A stretch of DNA of 64,000 bases from Porpolomopsis calyptriformis (taxonomy: Eukaryota > Basidiomycota > Agaricomycetes > Agaricales > Hygrophoraceae), in the NCBI GenBank assembly GCA_951640195.1, contig OX621170.1:2108001-2172000 (forward strand), in the 5' to 3' direction. The stretch's first letter is position 1, and every line of letters begins with the position of its first letter. Of this stretch, positions 23,724 to 34,012 are shown in pieces. The notes below the pieces were generated by a model. It was not told the DNA's origin and made no database searches. It was given only the letters and a program-made list of their open reading frames with translations. A program made the position numbers and the translations under genes.

Positions 23724-23774
23724 TTCACCACTTCAATGAAGCGGTGAATTGGGTCAGTAAACCAAGGGTTTATA

Positions 23775-23970
23775 ATTCAATTATAAACATGAAGTCCAGC
23801 CCAAGGCCAGATAACACAAACACCACTATTCCAGTGGTCCAAGCCCCAGGCTGCAAAAATAAGATATGACAGGAACAATTGGCAGTCCAAGCCAAGCCCG
23901 GATAATGCAAATACTAATCCAAGGGGGTCCAAGCCAAGCCCAGATAACCCAAAGGACGATTCCATATCAC
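23775..23970. repeat. Imperfect tandem repeats (gtccaagccaagcccagataa)
   Basis: Three to four diverged copies of a motif close to gtccaagccaagcccagata, spaced about 50-60 bp. On the minus strand they give repeated FALSGLGLD-like peptides, probably coincidental. Confidence 0.6.
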
Positions 23971-24180
23971 AAATTATATTGCGACACCCAGGAAATGAAC
24001 CTGGAAGTGGTGTAAGGTATATGAGGCAAGGGAAATGTTTCAATCTTTAGCAAAAGAAAAGAAAAGAAAGAAGGAATGAAGAAAAAATTCAGACTAAAAA
24101 TTGCGTACTGCAAAAGAAAACAGTGAACAGTCAGGTCAAAGTGGTAAAATTGTGAACGTACTGAATCCGACGAGTTACCG

Positions 24181-24643
24181 TGAATGAATGGGCATGTTTG
24201 CCCATTCGTTTCATGCGCCCAGGCTCGTCTCGGTCGTGCCTAGGGTGGGGACAAGGTCGTGGGGGGTCGGGATGCGGTTGAGCAGCGAGGGGAGGTGGTG
24301 GGTGGTGGTGGTCGGGCACTACGAGTGACCGCGAACAAACGGGCATCTCTGCCCATTCGTTCCGTGCTCTGTGCGACTTGCTAGGTCACCCCGGTCATGC
24401 GTGGGATGGGGGCGAGGGCATGGGGGGTCGGGACGCGGTGGGACGGCGAGGGGTGGTGGTGGTGGTAGTGGTGGTCGGGCACCACGACTCACTGCCAACG
24501 AACGGGCATCTCCGCCCATTCGTTTCGTGCCCCAGTTGAACCTCTGGTTCGTTTCGCCCATGCGTAGGGCAGGGGTGAGGACGTGGGGGGCTGGGACAGG
24601 GTTGAGCGGCGAAGGAGGGTCATGGGTGGTCGTGGTCGGGCAC
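24181..24643. repeat. G-rich tandem repeat, three units of about 150-160 bp with hairpins
   Basis: Three units begin with a short inverted repeat (atgggcatgtttgcccat near 24188, cgggcatctctgcccattcg near 24339, cgggcatctccgcccattcg near 24501) and end in a GGT/GGGG-rich tract closing with gtcgggcac. The third unit is cut by the retrotransposon LTR at 24644 and does not resume on the far side. Confidence 0.85.
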
Positions 24644-25002
24644 TGTCAGAGATATATTTTTTCCTTTTCCTTTGCTCGTCTATTCCCATTTACATCAGAC
24701 AGTTTACACCAATAGCTGCTTAGCCACCCAAGCTCCGCTTAGTAATACAAGGTGACCAAGCCATATCTATATTTAGTCAACCATCACTCTCCTTATCTAC
24801 ATGACTCATCCATAGTCGTTACGACTCACACGTAGTCAATATGACTCATACTTAGCTAGTATATAAAGCTAGCAGTAGATAGACTTAGGATAAGTCTGTT
24901 TCTTTCGTTAACACCCCAATCAGTAGTCTTCCAACCCTTTAAAACCCTACACCCAGAGCCTGAAGTAAAACCTTGCGATCAACCCTAGACTGTCGTCTAA
25001 CA
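24644..25002 (+). repeat. 5' LTR (359 bp)
   Basis: Begins tgtcagagat and ends tcgtctaaca, giving TG...CA ends. It matches 31269-31627 over its whole length. Confidence 0.97.
24802..24867 (+). promoter_or_regulatory. LTR promoter: two TGACTCA sites and TATA box
   Basis: TGACTCA at 24802-24808 and 24842-24848, with a CGACTCA variant between them, matches the Gcn4/AP-1 bZIP consensus. TATATAAA lies at 24860-24867. A start about 25-30 bp downstream would fall near 24892, the beginning of the self-primer sequence. The 3' LTR has the same sites (TGACTCA at 31427-31433 and 31467-31473). Confidence 0.6.
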
Positions 25003-25014
25003 AGAAACAGACTT
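25003..25014 (+). other. Primer binding site, self-priming type
   Basis: The 12 bases directly after the 5' LTR, agaaacagactt, are the exact reverse complement of aagtctgtttct at 24892-24903 inside the LTR. That inner site is where the RNA should start given the TATA box. This is the arrangement of Tf1/sushi-type self-primed elements. Confidence 0.75.
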
Positions 25015-25182
25015 CCTTCTTGCTCACTCCACGCTATACAACCCCTACTCTGTCTGGCTAGTGCTGAAGGTCTTCACCCACGAGATCAATTTCACCACCC
25101 AGACATTAACATCAATTAGACTTGCTCTCTCCCCTTGTATTCCCGTCAAGCCCCCCAATATCCAACTGCCACCGTTCCACCA

Positions 25183-26604
25183 ATGGTTTTGACTTGTTCA
25201 TCATCCACTATCCCTCACCCTGCTATCCCTCTCTCCCAGGAAGGCTCTCTCCCTCCTGCCCCAGCTCCCATCCTCGACGAGACGGTTGACCCTGCCCAAG
25301 AAGAAGAACAAGAAGAACAAGAAGAACAAGCGGGTCCCTCTCACTCAAAAGGGAAAGGTCGAGCTGAGGACAATGATGAGGATGAAGAAGAAGATCCACG
25401 TGTAGCCTTTGAGATCATGAAGCAGGATTATCAACAATTGCTGCAGGTCCAACAAGACCAAGCGCAAGCGAGTCATAGAATCGAACAACAACTTCAAGTA
25501 TTGATGGCCAACCTCATAGGCCCCCAACCTGTCCCTGCCCCTCTTGGGCTATTCCCACAACCTCTCCAAGCACCCCCAGCATTCCCCCAACCTGTCCCTG
25601 CCCCTGCCCCTGTCCCTGCCCCTGCCCCTGCCCCCGCCAAGATCAAAATGAACCCTCCTGACGAATTCTCTGGTGATCCCACCAAGCTCTGCAACTTCCT
25701 GCGTCAAGTGAAGTTGAATCATTTGGGACGACCAGGAATCTCAGAGGCCGACAAGATTATCTATGCCTTGTCATTTATGATCGGAGGAAATGCAGAACCA
25801 TGGGCTGAGCGTCAAGTAGACGCTTACACAACATTGAACTGGGTTGGTGCCGATTGGGCTGTCTTTGAACAAGCCCTCACCCGAGACTTTGGAGACTTGG
25901 ACCCCAAGTCAACTGCTCAACTGAAGATCAAGGACGTCAAGCAGTTCAACAAGAGCGCAGAGGAGTACAACATCAATTTCAATCGATGGGCCCATGATAC
26001 TGGATACGGACAAGAAGCTTCGGTGACTTTGTATAAAGACGGACTCAACCCCTCCCTTTTGCGACAGATCTACCTTTCAGATCGTCAACCCACCACCCTC
26101 TTTGAATGGCAGTCTCGTGCTGCAGAACTTGACAGACGACATCGAGAATTCCTGGCTAGAACATCTTCTAAGCCCCAGACTCGTAACACCCGCATCACCA
26201 ACACCCCCTACCGACAAGGACCACCTGCTGGTCCCTCCACCTATTCCAACCCTGCTGCCCCCAGAATCAAACAAGAAGAAAAGCCTGCTTCACTAGGAGG
26301 AATTCCCAAAGGAGCATGTTTCAACTGTGGACGATTTGGCCACTTTGCCAGTTCTTGTCCCAATGCTCCTAGGATGAATACTTCTGGTTCTGGAAGCCGC
26401 CCCTTCACCCCAGCAGCTAGAGGTTGTGGAGGAAAGAAACCCGGTCGAGGAAGAAATGTTCGAGTTCTGGAGACCTCAGCCTCGATTGAGGAGGTCAACT
26501 CCAATGAAGATTCTCGTCAAGACTTCGAGAAGTGTGGTATCGTCAACTGGGAGCCTAAGAGGAAAGAAGAGCTGAAGAGAGCTTTGGAGAAACAAGGTTT
26601 TTGA
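25183..26604 (+). CDS. gag: Gag polyprotein
   Basis: First ATG in the frame at 25183 (MVLTCSSSTIPHP), 473 codons. An acidic and Gln/Pro-rich region (EEEQEEQEEQ; Pro-Ala-Pro repeats near 25560-25640) leads into the capsid-like retrotrans_gag region (DEFSGDPTKLCNFLRQVKLN; WAVFEQALTRDFGDL). It ends with a CCHC zinc knuckle, CFNCGRFGHFASSC (about 26319-26360), for RNA packaging. The frame is intact. It overlaps pol by four bases, with pol in the -1 frame relative to gag. Confidence 0.93.
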   Translation: MVLTCSSSTIPHPAIPLSQEGSLPPAPAPILDETVDPAQEEEQEEQEEQAGPSHSKGKGRAEDNDEDEEEDPRVAFEIMKQDYQQLLQVQQDQAQASHRIEQQLQVLMANLIGPQPVPAPLGLFPQPLQAPPAFPQPVPAPAPVPAPAPAPAKIKMNPPDEFSGDPTKLCNFLRQVKLNHLGRPGISEADKIIYALSFMIGGNAEPWAERQVDAYTTLNWVGADWAVFEQALTRDFGDLDPKSTAQLKIKDVKQFNKSAEEYNINFNRWAHDTGYGQEASVTLYKDGLNPSLLRQIYLSDRQPTTLFEWQSRAAELDRRHREFLARTSSKPQTRNTRITNTPYRQGPPAGPSTYSNPAAPRIKQEEKPASLGGIPKGACFNCGRFGHFASSCPNAPRMNTSGSGSRPFTPAARGCGGKKPGRGRNVRVLETSASIEEVNSNEDSRQDFEKCGIVNWEPKRKEELKRALEKQGF

Positions 26605-29600
26605 ACAGTCTGGACAATAGCTCGTGCGTTGCGGACTCCTTTTCTATGTGTACCACTACCCCTATGCAATCTATTTCCCAAATTCTTGGTGCACTTGATT
26701 CGAGCGAAGAAGCTTTAACCATACCCCTTTGGTTGGAAACCACAGACACTGGTAGACGAATTACCGCCAGTGCATTGATAGACTCTGGCACCTCTGGATG
26801 CTTTATAAACTGGAATTTTGTGCAGGAGCGCGATATCCCTTTTTATCGATTGGAAGGACCAATCCCCGTGCGGAACGCAGATGGGACAGACAACCGAGGA
26901 GGTCCCATCGAATATGCTGTAGACCTGTGGATGGAGACGCCGGATTTTCCTAGGGAACGAACCCATTTGGAAGTGACAAATTTAGGAGATATGATACAGG
27001 TTATCCTCGGCTACCCGTGGCTCAAACGTAACGATCCCCTGGTTGACTGGAAGGCTGGAACACTGACTTCACGTCAGACTGTGGCCCCAACCAAGACTTC
27101 TCAGGCTGGAGTGATAGTGTCACGAGTAGGCTCTACATTGAATGGCGACTCCTATACCAAGATTATCAGATTGGTCTCACTGGGAGACCATGCAAGACCC
27201 ACTACCGTGGAGGAAGATATGAAGAAGTATGTGCCGAAGAAATACTGGAGGCACTGGAAGGTGTTTATGAAGACCACCTTCGATGAACTTCCCCCACGAC
27301 GACCAGAATTTGACCATGCGATCGATCTCGAACCTACCTTTAGACCCAAGATTGGAAAGGTGTACAAACTCACTGAGTACGAACAGGGAAAGCTGAATGA
27401 ATTCCTGGAGGAACAACTTGCAAGTGGACGAATACGACAATCGAACTCCAAACAAGCTGCCTCCTTCTTCTTTGCTGCCAAAGGTGAAGAAGTTAATGCC
27501 CAAGGACAAGATGCTGGACTACGTCCAATCCAAGACTATCGCTATCTGAATGCTCACACAATCCCAGACGCCTATCCCTTACCTCTCATCTCTGAGATTA
27601 TTCAACAGACCAAGTTATCAGAAGCGGAACTGTTCACAGTCATGGATATCCGATGGGGCTTTAACAATATTTGTATCAAAGAAGGAGACGAATGGAAAGG
27701 AGCCTTCAACACTCGACGAGGGCTGTTCGAGCCCACCGTTATGTTCTTTGGAATGCGAAACTCGCCTGCCTCCTTCCAATGAATAATCGACGTTCTCTTC
27801 AAAGAGGTTATCGATTCCAAGCAGGTCCATATCTATATTGACGATATCCTGATCATGGGAAAGGACCTCACTGAACTCACCTATTGGACGGAACGAACTC
27901 TAGAGATCATGGAGAAGAATCAACTGTCCTGCAAACCCGTCAAGTGCCAGTTTGAGAAAAAGGAAGTGATTTATCTGGGGATGATGATCTCAAAAGGCCA
28001 CATTGCTATTAACCCCAAGAAGGTTGAGGCGATCAGAACCTGGCCTATCCCCCAGAAGAAACGAGATCTCCAATCCTTCCTTGGCACTGCCAACTTTTGG
28101 CGGAGGTTTATCAAGGATTACTCCCTGATTGCTCGTCCTCTTAATGAGCTCCTACGAAAGGATCAAGAATGGATTTGGACTCCTAGGCAACAACGTGCTT
28201 TTGATACCCTCAAGAGTGCGCTTACCTCTGCTCCTGTTTTGAGGACCCCAAAGCCAAATCTTCCTTACCTTCTGGAGACGGATGCTTCTGGTGTTGCACT
28301 GGGTGCAGTCTTGACCCAGAAAGAGAATGACAAAGAAGATTGGCATCCCATTGGCTTCTACTCCAAGACCCTCCTCCCAGCTGAACGAAATTACCCCACC
28401 CATGACCAAGAGCTTTTGGCCATCATATCTGCCTTGAATGAATGGAGATACCTTCTACAAGGGACACGACAGCCTATTATGATCAAGACTGATAACCAGT
28501 CCCTCCAATATTTCATGACCAGTCATCAACTCTCCAGGCGCCAGGCTAGATGGTCTGAATTTTTAGCTCGCTTTTGGTTCAGAATCAGCTACCAGCCTAG
28601 AATCAAGAATAAGGCTGATGGACTCTCCAAACGTCCAGATCATTACCCAGAGTCTTATGAGGAGGTGGAGGACAAGGTCCTTCTGCCAAAAGAACTTTTT
28701 GTCAATGCGCTTTTCATCAATGCGATTATCAGTTTATCGTCCCCCAACTTTTTATCCAAGCTTTGTTTTCATTCCCCCCTACCTCTCAAGATCATGGCCA
28801 AAATTGAAGATCCCTCTTCCGGATACACCCACGTAGATGGCATTGTGCGCGATGCTGGAGATCGTATAGTTGTGCCAAAGGACGTATCTTTGCGCACAGA
28901 AATTATTCGATTGACCCACGACACACCCACTGGTGGCCATCCCGGTATTGAGAAGACGAAGGAATTGCTCCTCCGTAATTACACATGGGAAGGTGCCCCA
29001 CAAGATATCACCAATTACGTGAAGTCCTGCCTTGCTTGTCAACAGACCAAGGTTTATCCACAGAAACCCACTGGACTTCTCCAACCGTTACCCCCTCCTA
29101 CTAAACCGTGGCAACAGATCACTGCTGATCTTATCGTGGAACTCCCTAACTCAAAAGGATTCGATGCTATTCTAGTTGTGGTGGACAGATTCACCAAACG
29201 GGCTCACTTCATCCCAACAACTGGAAACCTGTCTGCTAAAGGAACTGCTGCGCTATTTCAAGAACATGTCTGGAAGCACCATGGATGGCCAGAGAAGATC
29301 ATTACTGATCGAGGAACCCAATTCTCATTGAAGTTCGCTACATCATTGAATGAACTCCTAGGAACCACTTCTGGGCTTTCTACCGCCTATCACCCCCAAA
29401 CAGATGGACAAACCGAACGAACCAATCAAGAGTTAGAGCAGTACATATGGCTCTACACTAACTTCATGCAAGACGATTGGAAAGACTGGTTAGCTCCGGC
29501 GGAGTTCGCTTATAACAACCGAGGACATTCCTCCACTCACCAATCCCCCTTCTGGCTTGAATATGGCCGACACCCTCACACCCCCTTATCAGTTCCAACC

Positions 29601-30182
29601 CAAACCTCAAATCCCGATGCCAACGAGTTTTACGTGCAGCTTACTAGAGCTAGAGAGAATGCTGAAGAGTCTCTTCAAAAGACCGCTAACTCAATGAAGC
29701 TCTATGCCGATCGAAAACGTCAAAAGGAACCCACGTTTTACGAAGGACAAAGGGTCTGGCTTGATGCCAAGAATTTGAAAACTGGCCAGCCCGCAAAGAA
29801 ACTGGATGTCCGCTGGCTCAGACCTTTTATAATTCTAAAACAAGTATCGCCTGTGGCTTACCGACTAAAGCTACCGCTGTCATGGAGGATTCATCCCGTG
29901 TTTCACGTTTCGCTACTCAAGGCTCTAGAAGAGAATCTCGATCTCCACCCCCCAATCGGAGAAGATGACAATCTCTGACCACCTCCAGATGTGATCGAAG
30001 GAGAGCCCGAGTATGAAGTGGAACGTATTCTCAATCACACCCCAGGAAAACGGAACCGACAATACCTAATCAAGTGGAAAGGCTACCCAATAGAGGCAGC
30101 CACCTGGGAACCACAATGGAACCTCAAGCATGCAAAAGATGTCTTAATGAATTATGAAAAGTCTATTCAAGCGGCGATTTAA
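26601..30182 (+). pseudogene. pol: Pol: protease, RT, RNase H, integrase, chromodomain; two in-frame TGA
   Basis: One frame runs from 26601 to 30182. Domains in order: aspartic protease ALIDSGTSGCF (near 26776); RT with RPIQDYRYLNAHTIPDAYPL and the YIDD active site (near 27835); RNase H LLETDASGVALGAVL and ATP-independent H/Q motifs up to ADGLSKRPD; integrase zinc finger H-H-C-C (GGHPGIEKTKELL, CLACQQ) and catalytic D, D, E (ADLIVELPNSKG, ITDRGTQFS, YHPQTDGQTERTNQELEQY). A C-terminal chromodomain (EYEVERILNHT, LIKWKGYP, TWEPQWNL) would target integration to chromatin. A TGA at 27780-27782 interrupts the RT and another at 29976-29978 separates the chromodomain, so this copy is defective. Confidence 0.93.
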
Positions 30183-30296
30183 CTCTCTTTCACAAATACT
30201 ACCGACATCACGATCGTTGAGCCTCTTTTTCTCCTTTTCAATCTCCGACGATTATAAGGACTTCCCCTTCCCGACAATCATCAAAAGAAGCACGAA

Positions 30297-30989
30297 ATGC
30301 CCCGCCAAGTTCTTTATGCTCGCAAGTCGACTGGGAGGCGTCCACCTCGAGGGAATCCCACCGCTTCTACCTCCAACCTCCCCCCCGATTCTTCTTCCTC
30401 CTCTTCCTCGTCCGATAGTGTCTTGGTTACCCGACGGTTCAAGAAGCCGAAACGACGTACCGATACTATCGACAAGCCAGGACGAAACCGTAACTACCGA
30501 GGGCTCCCCTTTGCCAAGGTCGAGCACCTATCTGGGTGCCCCGAAACCTATGTCCCTTTTATCTCTGGAGCACGTCGATGCGAACTTAACTATAACCGTC
30601 ACTGGTACACGTTCGACAAGGACAGCGACTTTGACGACAAGAAGAATCAACTCGAAGATTGGCTGGAGGCGTACCAAGTTGGGCGCCAACTTTTGATGGT
30701 TATACCGGACCAGGACGAATCTGACGTCACCACCCCCACTATCCCCGAAGACCCCATCTCGCACCGCATCCATCGCGTCGCCGACCGACTCTATGCTGCC
30801 CGAAATGGGTACCGCTCGATGATGGATGCCAAGTATGAAAGGATCCTTGACCTGGAGGAGAATGCTGTGATGTGTAGGGAGCTGGCTGAAACTTGGTTGC
30901 GACGTGCCCGGGAGTTGGATGGCCGTTACCACTGGTTTGACCCAGATGGACACCTGCTTCAACCCCCAGTTTATGATGGCGCGACCTAG
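30297..30989 (+). CDS. Extra ORF of the retrotransposon (230 aa, unknown)
   Basis: An intact ATG-to-TAG frame lies between pol and the 3' LTR on the element's sense strand. The N-terminus is basic and Ser-rich (MPRQVLYARKSTGRRPPRG, then SSSSSSSSDS, FKKPKRRTD as a possible nuclear signal). The C-terminal half is charged and helical (RIHRVADRLYAARNGYRSMM, LEENAVMCRELAETWLRRAR). No envelope-like signal peptide or membrane segment is present. It is intact although pol is broken. The function is unknown; a nucleic-acid or integrase partner is a guess. Confidence 0.65.
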   Translation: MPRQVLYARKSTGRRPPRGNPTASTSNLPPDSSSSSSSSDSVLVTRRFKKPKRRTDTIDKPGRNRNYRGLPFAKVEHLSGCPETYVPFISGARRCELNYNRHWYTFDKDSDFDDKKNQLEDWLEAYQVGRQLLMVIPDQDESDVTTPTIPEDPISHRIHRVADRLYAARNGYRSMMDAKYERILDLEENAVMCRELAETWLRRARELDGRYHWFDPDGHLLQPPVYDGAT

Positions 30990-31257
30990 GGACCGGATGC
31001 TGTTTCCGAATGAACAGTATTCCTTACGCCTCCCTTCTGGATGTGTGGTTAGAGAAGGTGATATCTACTGGAGAGTTGAGGAAAAGTATACCTAGTGGAT
31101 AGTCTTTGATCCGACAACTATCCACTCATCCCTCCTCTTCATCGCTCACCCATCTCATCACCCCTCTACCCACCTCTACCATCCCTTTACACCTCCCCTT
31201 GACACCCTTCCTTCGCTTCGAAGGGTCTCCTCAAAATTCGGGACGAATTTCCTTTTT

Positions 31258-31268
31258 GTGGAGGTGAA
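31258..31268 (+). other. Polypurine tract
   Basis: The purine-rich gtggaggtgaa directly precedes the 3' LTR, after gggacgaatttcctttttg. It is the expected second-strand primer site. Confidence 0.7.
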
Positions 31269-31627
31269 TGTCAGAGATATATTTTTTCCTTTTCCTTTGC
31301 TCATCTATTCCTATTTACATCAGACAGTTTACACCAATAGCCGCTTAGCCACCCAAGCTCCGCTTAGTAATACAAGGTGACCAAGCCATATCTATATTTA
31401 GTCAACCATCACTCTCCTTATCTACATGACTCATCCATAGTCGTTACGACTCACACGTAGTCAATATGACTCATACTTAGCTAGTATATAAAGCTAGCAG
31501 TAGATAGACTTAGGATAAGTCTGTTTCTTTCGTTAACACCCCAATCAGTAGTCTTCCAACCCTTTAAAACCCTACACCCAGAGCCTGAAGTAAAACCTTG
31601 CGATCAACCCTAGACTGCCGTCTAACA
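31269..31627 (+). repeat. 3' LTR (359 bp)
   Basis: Full-length partner of the 5' LTR with four transitions. The base after it begins a stop codon of a minus-strand exon. Confidence 0.97.
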
Positions 31628-31950
31628 TCACTCCTCTAAAGGGAGCTTGGAACTAGGGGGAGGGGCATCATCATCCCAAGCTAAAAAGGGAAAAGCCTAT
31701 TATCAACAAACACAGACCAATAAAGACAAAACAAGATACATACCAAGCGGATCCTCCATCAGGGACCCATTATCAACAAAATGACCAAAATGCTGGCACA
31801 AAATTAATTCAAAATTCTTTGGGGGATCGTTAGGGCATCCCAATAAAATCAGTTTAAGCCATAAATTAAAAAAATCGGCGGTCCCATTCTTGAGATATAT
31901 GTAAAATACTCCATTTATACCATTATGCAGCCCAGCTATTGTATTGCACT
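31628..31950 (-). CDS. 3' exons of an unknown minus-strand gene (copy 1)
   Basis: Exon A (31744-31950) follows an AG acceptor (tttatag) and reads GVFYIYLKNGTADFFNLWLK, then LGCPNDPPKNFELILCQHFG and HFVDNGSLMEDPL. A 63-nt intron (31681-31743, GTATGT...TTTTTAG) joins in phase to exon B (31628-31680), an acidic tail WDDDAPPPSSKLPLEE ending in TGA right at the LTR edge. The phase agreement supports real exons. The upstream part would lie in or beyond the tandem-repeat tract. The family is not recognised. Confidence 0.5.
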
Positions 31951-31959
31951 CTATAAATC

Positions 31960-33990
31960 ACAATTTCATGTCCATTCGATAGGCACAGTGAACTAATGGT
32001 GGGCCCACAGAAAATTCCGATTTTTAGAGCATTTGGTATGTCGTGGTGGAAGATAGTAAGGTTTTAGGAGGAGGCATAAGTATAAGTAGCTATAGACTGC
32101 TCTAAAAATCGGGGTTTCATATTCAATCGATAGCCCCAGTGTCATAGAGGTGGGGAATACAAAAATCCCGATTTATGGACCATTTGGGGTACCGCAATCA
32201 GTGATATAAGGGGTATGGGGGGGTATATCTCCAACTTATCACAGAGCTCTTTAAAAATCAGGATTTTATGTTCAATCGATAGCACTAGTGTCACAGATAC
32301 TGGGAATACAAAAATCCTGATTTATAGACCATTTGGGGTACCGCAATAAGCTATATAAGGGGTATGGGGGGGTATATCTCCAACTTATCACAGAGCTCTT
32401 TAAAAATCAGGATTTCATGTTCAATCGATAGCAGTAGTGTCATAGAGGCTCGGAATAACAAAATCCTGATGTATAGGCAGAATAAGGTACCGCAATAAGC
32501 TATATAAGGGGTATGGGGGGGTATATCTCCAACTTATTACAGAGGTCTTTAAAAACCTGGGTTTTATATTCAATCAATAGCCCCAGTGTCATAGAGGTGG
32601 GGAATACAAAAATCCTAAGTTATAGACCATTTGGGGTACCGCAATCAGTTATATAAGGGGTATGGGGGGGTATATCTCCAACTTATTACAGACATCTTTA
32701 AACATCATAATTTCATGTTCAATCAATAGCACTAGTGTCATAGATGCTCGGAATAACAATATATGGGTAGAATAAGGCACTCCAATAAGGTATATAAAGG
32801 GTATGAGGGAGTATATCTCCAACTTATCACAGACCTCTTTAAACATCACAATTTCATGTTCAATCAATAGCACCAGTGTTATAGATGCTCGGAATAACAA
32901 TATATGGTCAGAATGAGGTACTGCAATAAGCTATATAAGGGGTATGGGGGAGTATATCTCCAACTTATCACAGACCTCTTTAAACATCACAATTTCATGT
33001 TCAATCAATAGCACCAGTGTTACAGATGCTCGGAATGACAATATATGGACAGAATGAGGCACTGCAATAAGCTATATAAGGGGTATAGGGGGGTATATCT
33101 CTAACTTATCACAGAGCTCTCTGAGCATCAGGATTTCATGTTCAATCAATAGCACCTGTGTTACAAACATTGGGAATAGTCCAATCATCATGTGTAGATA
33201 GACTGGGGTGCCGCAAGAAGTATACAGGAGGTAGGGGGGGGTATACCTTCAAGTTATCACAGAGCTCTCTGAGCATCAGGATTTCATGTTCAATCAATAG
33301 CATTAGTGTTATAAACATTGGGAATAGTCTAATCCTCGTGTATGGATTGACTAGGGTGCCGCAATAAGTATATAAGATATCATGGGGTGGTATACCTTTA
33401 ACTTATCAGAGAGCTCTCTAAGCATCGGGATTTTATGTTAAATCAACAGCATTAGTGTTACAAAGGTCAGGAGTAGTCTAATCCTCATGTGTGGAATGAT
33501 TGGGGTATAGTATGTAAGAAGTATCGGATGATATACCTTCAACTTATCACAGAGCTCTCCGAGTATCAGGATTTTATGTTCAATCAATAGCATGAGTATT
33601 ACAAAGGTTAGGAATAGTTCAATCATCATGTGTGGATTAACTAGGGTGCCGCAATAAGTATACAACAGGTATGGGAGGGTATACCTTCAACTTATCAGAG
33701 AGCCCTCTAAGCATCAGGATTTTATGTTCAATCAATAGCATTGGTGCTACAAACATCAGGAGTAGTCCAATCCTCATGTGTGGAATAATTGGGGTACCGT
33801 AATTAGCATGCAAGAGGTATCAGAGGTTATACCTTCAACTTCTCACCGAGCTCTCTAACCATCAGCATGTTATGTTCAATCAATAGCATTAGTGTGATAA
33901 CATCCCAGAATAACCACATCCCCATGGGCAGACTGATTGGGGTACCACAATGAGCAGTGTAACACATATAGGTAGAATAGACCTGTGAAT
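31960..33990. repeat. About 14 tandem units of about 145 bp (copy 1)
   Basis: Each unit contains gttcaatcaatagca, then ggggtaccgcaataag, ggggtatgggggggtatat and cttatcacagagctctttaa. Spacing between anchors is about 140-149 bp. On the minus strand most units keep a frame LLIEHEIMMFKDVCNKLE ending at GAG or AAG followed by a GTATAY or ATATAC motif resembling a 5' splice site. One unit has a stop in this frame. It may be an exon-intron array or a satellite. Confidence 0.85.
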
Positions 33991-34012
33991 ATATAATCTT
34001 CAAATCGATACA

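Larger units (their letters stand above)
24644..31627 (+). mobile_element. Ty3/gypsy chromovirus LTR retrotransposon
   Basis: A 6,984-bp element with direct 359-bp LTRs that differ at four positions, all transitions. The order is LTR, self-complementary primer site, gag, pol (protease-RT-RNaseH-integrase-chromodomain), an extra ORF, polypurine tract, LTR. The integrase-linked chromodomain places it among the fungal chromoviruses. The five flanking bases differ (ggcac left, tcact right), so no target duplication is visible. Two in-frame TGA codons break pol. Confidence 0.95.

Noticed and set aside
24131..24715. Pro/Arg- and Gly-rich frames in the G-rich repeats
   Set aside because: Low-complexity translation of tandem DNA repeats, open by base composition alone.
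26241..29084. Minus-strand frames opposite gag and pol
   Set aside because: Codon shadows of the intact sense-strand domains.
32649..33665. Individual minus-strand ORFs of 70-85 aa in the tandem array
   Set aside because: Each merely reads through one or two repeat units. They are described as part of the array, not as genes.
31960..33990. CRISPR-like array
   Set aside because: Whole units of about 145 bp repeat without short repeats separated by unique spacers, and this is a eukaryotic genome.
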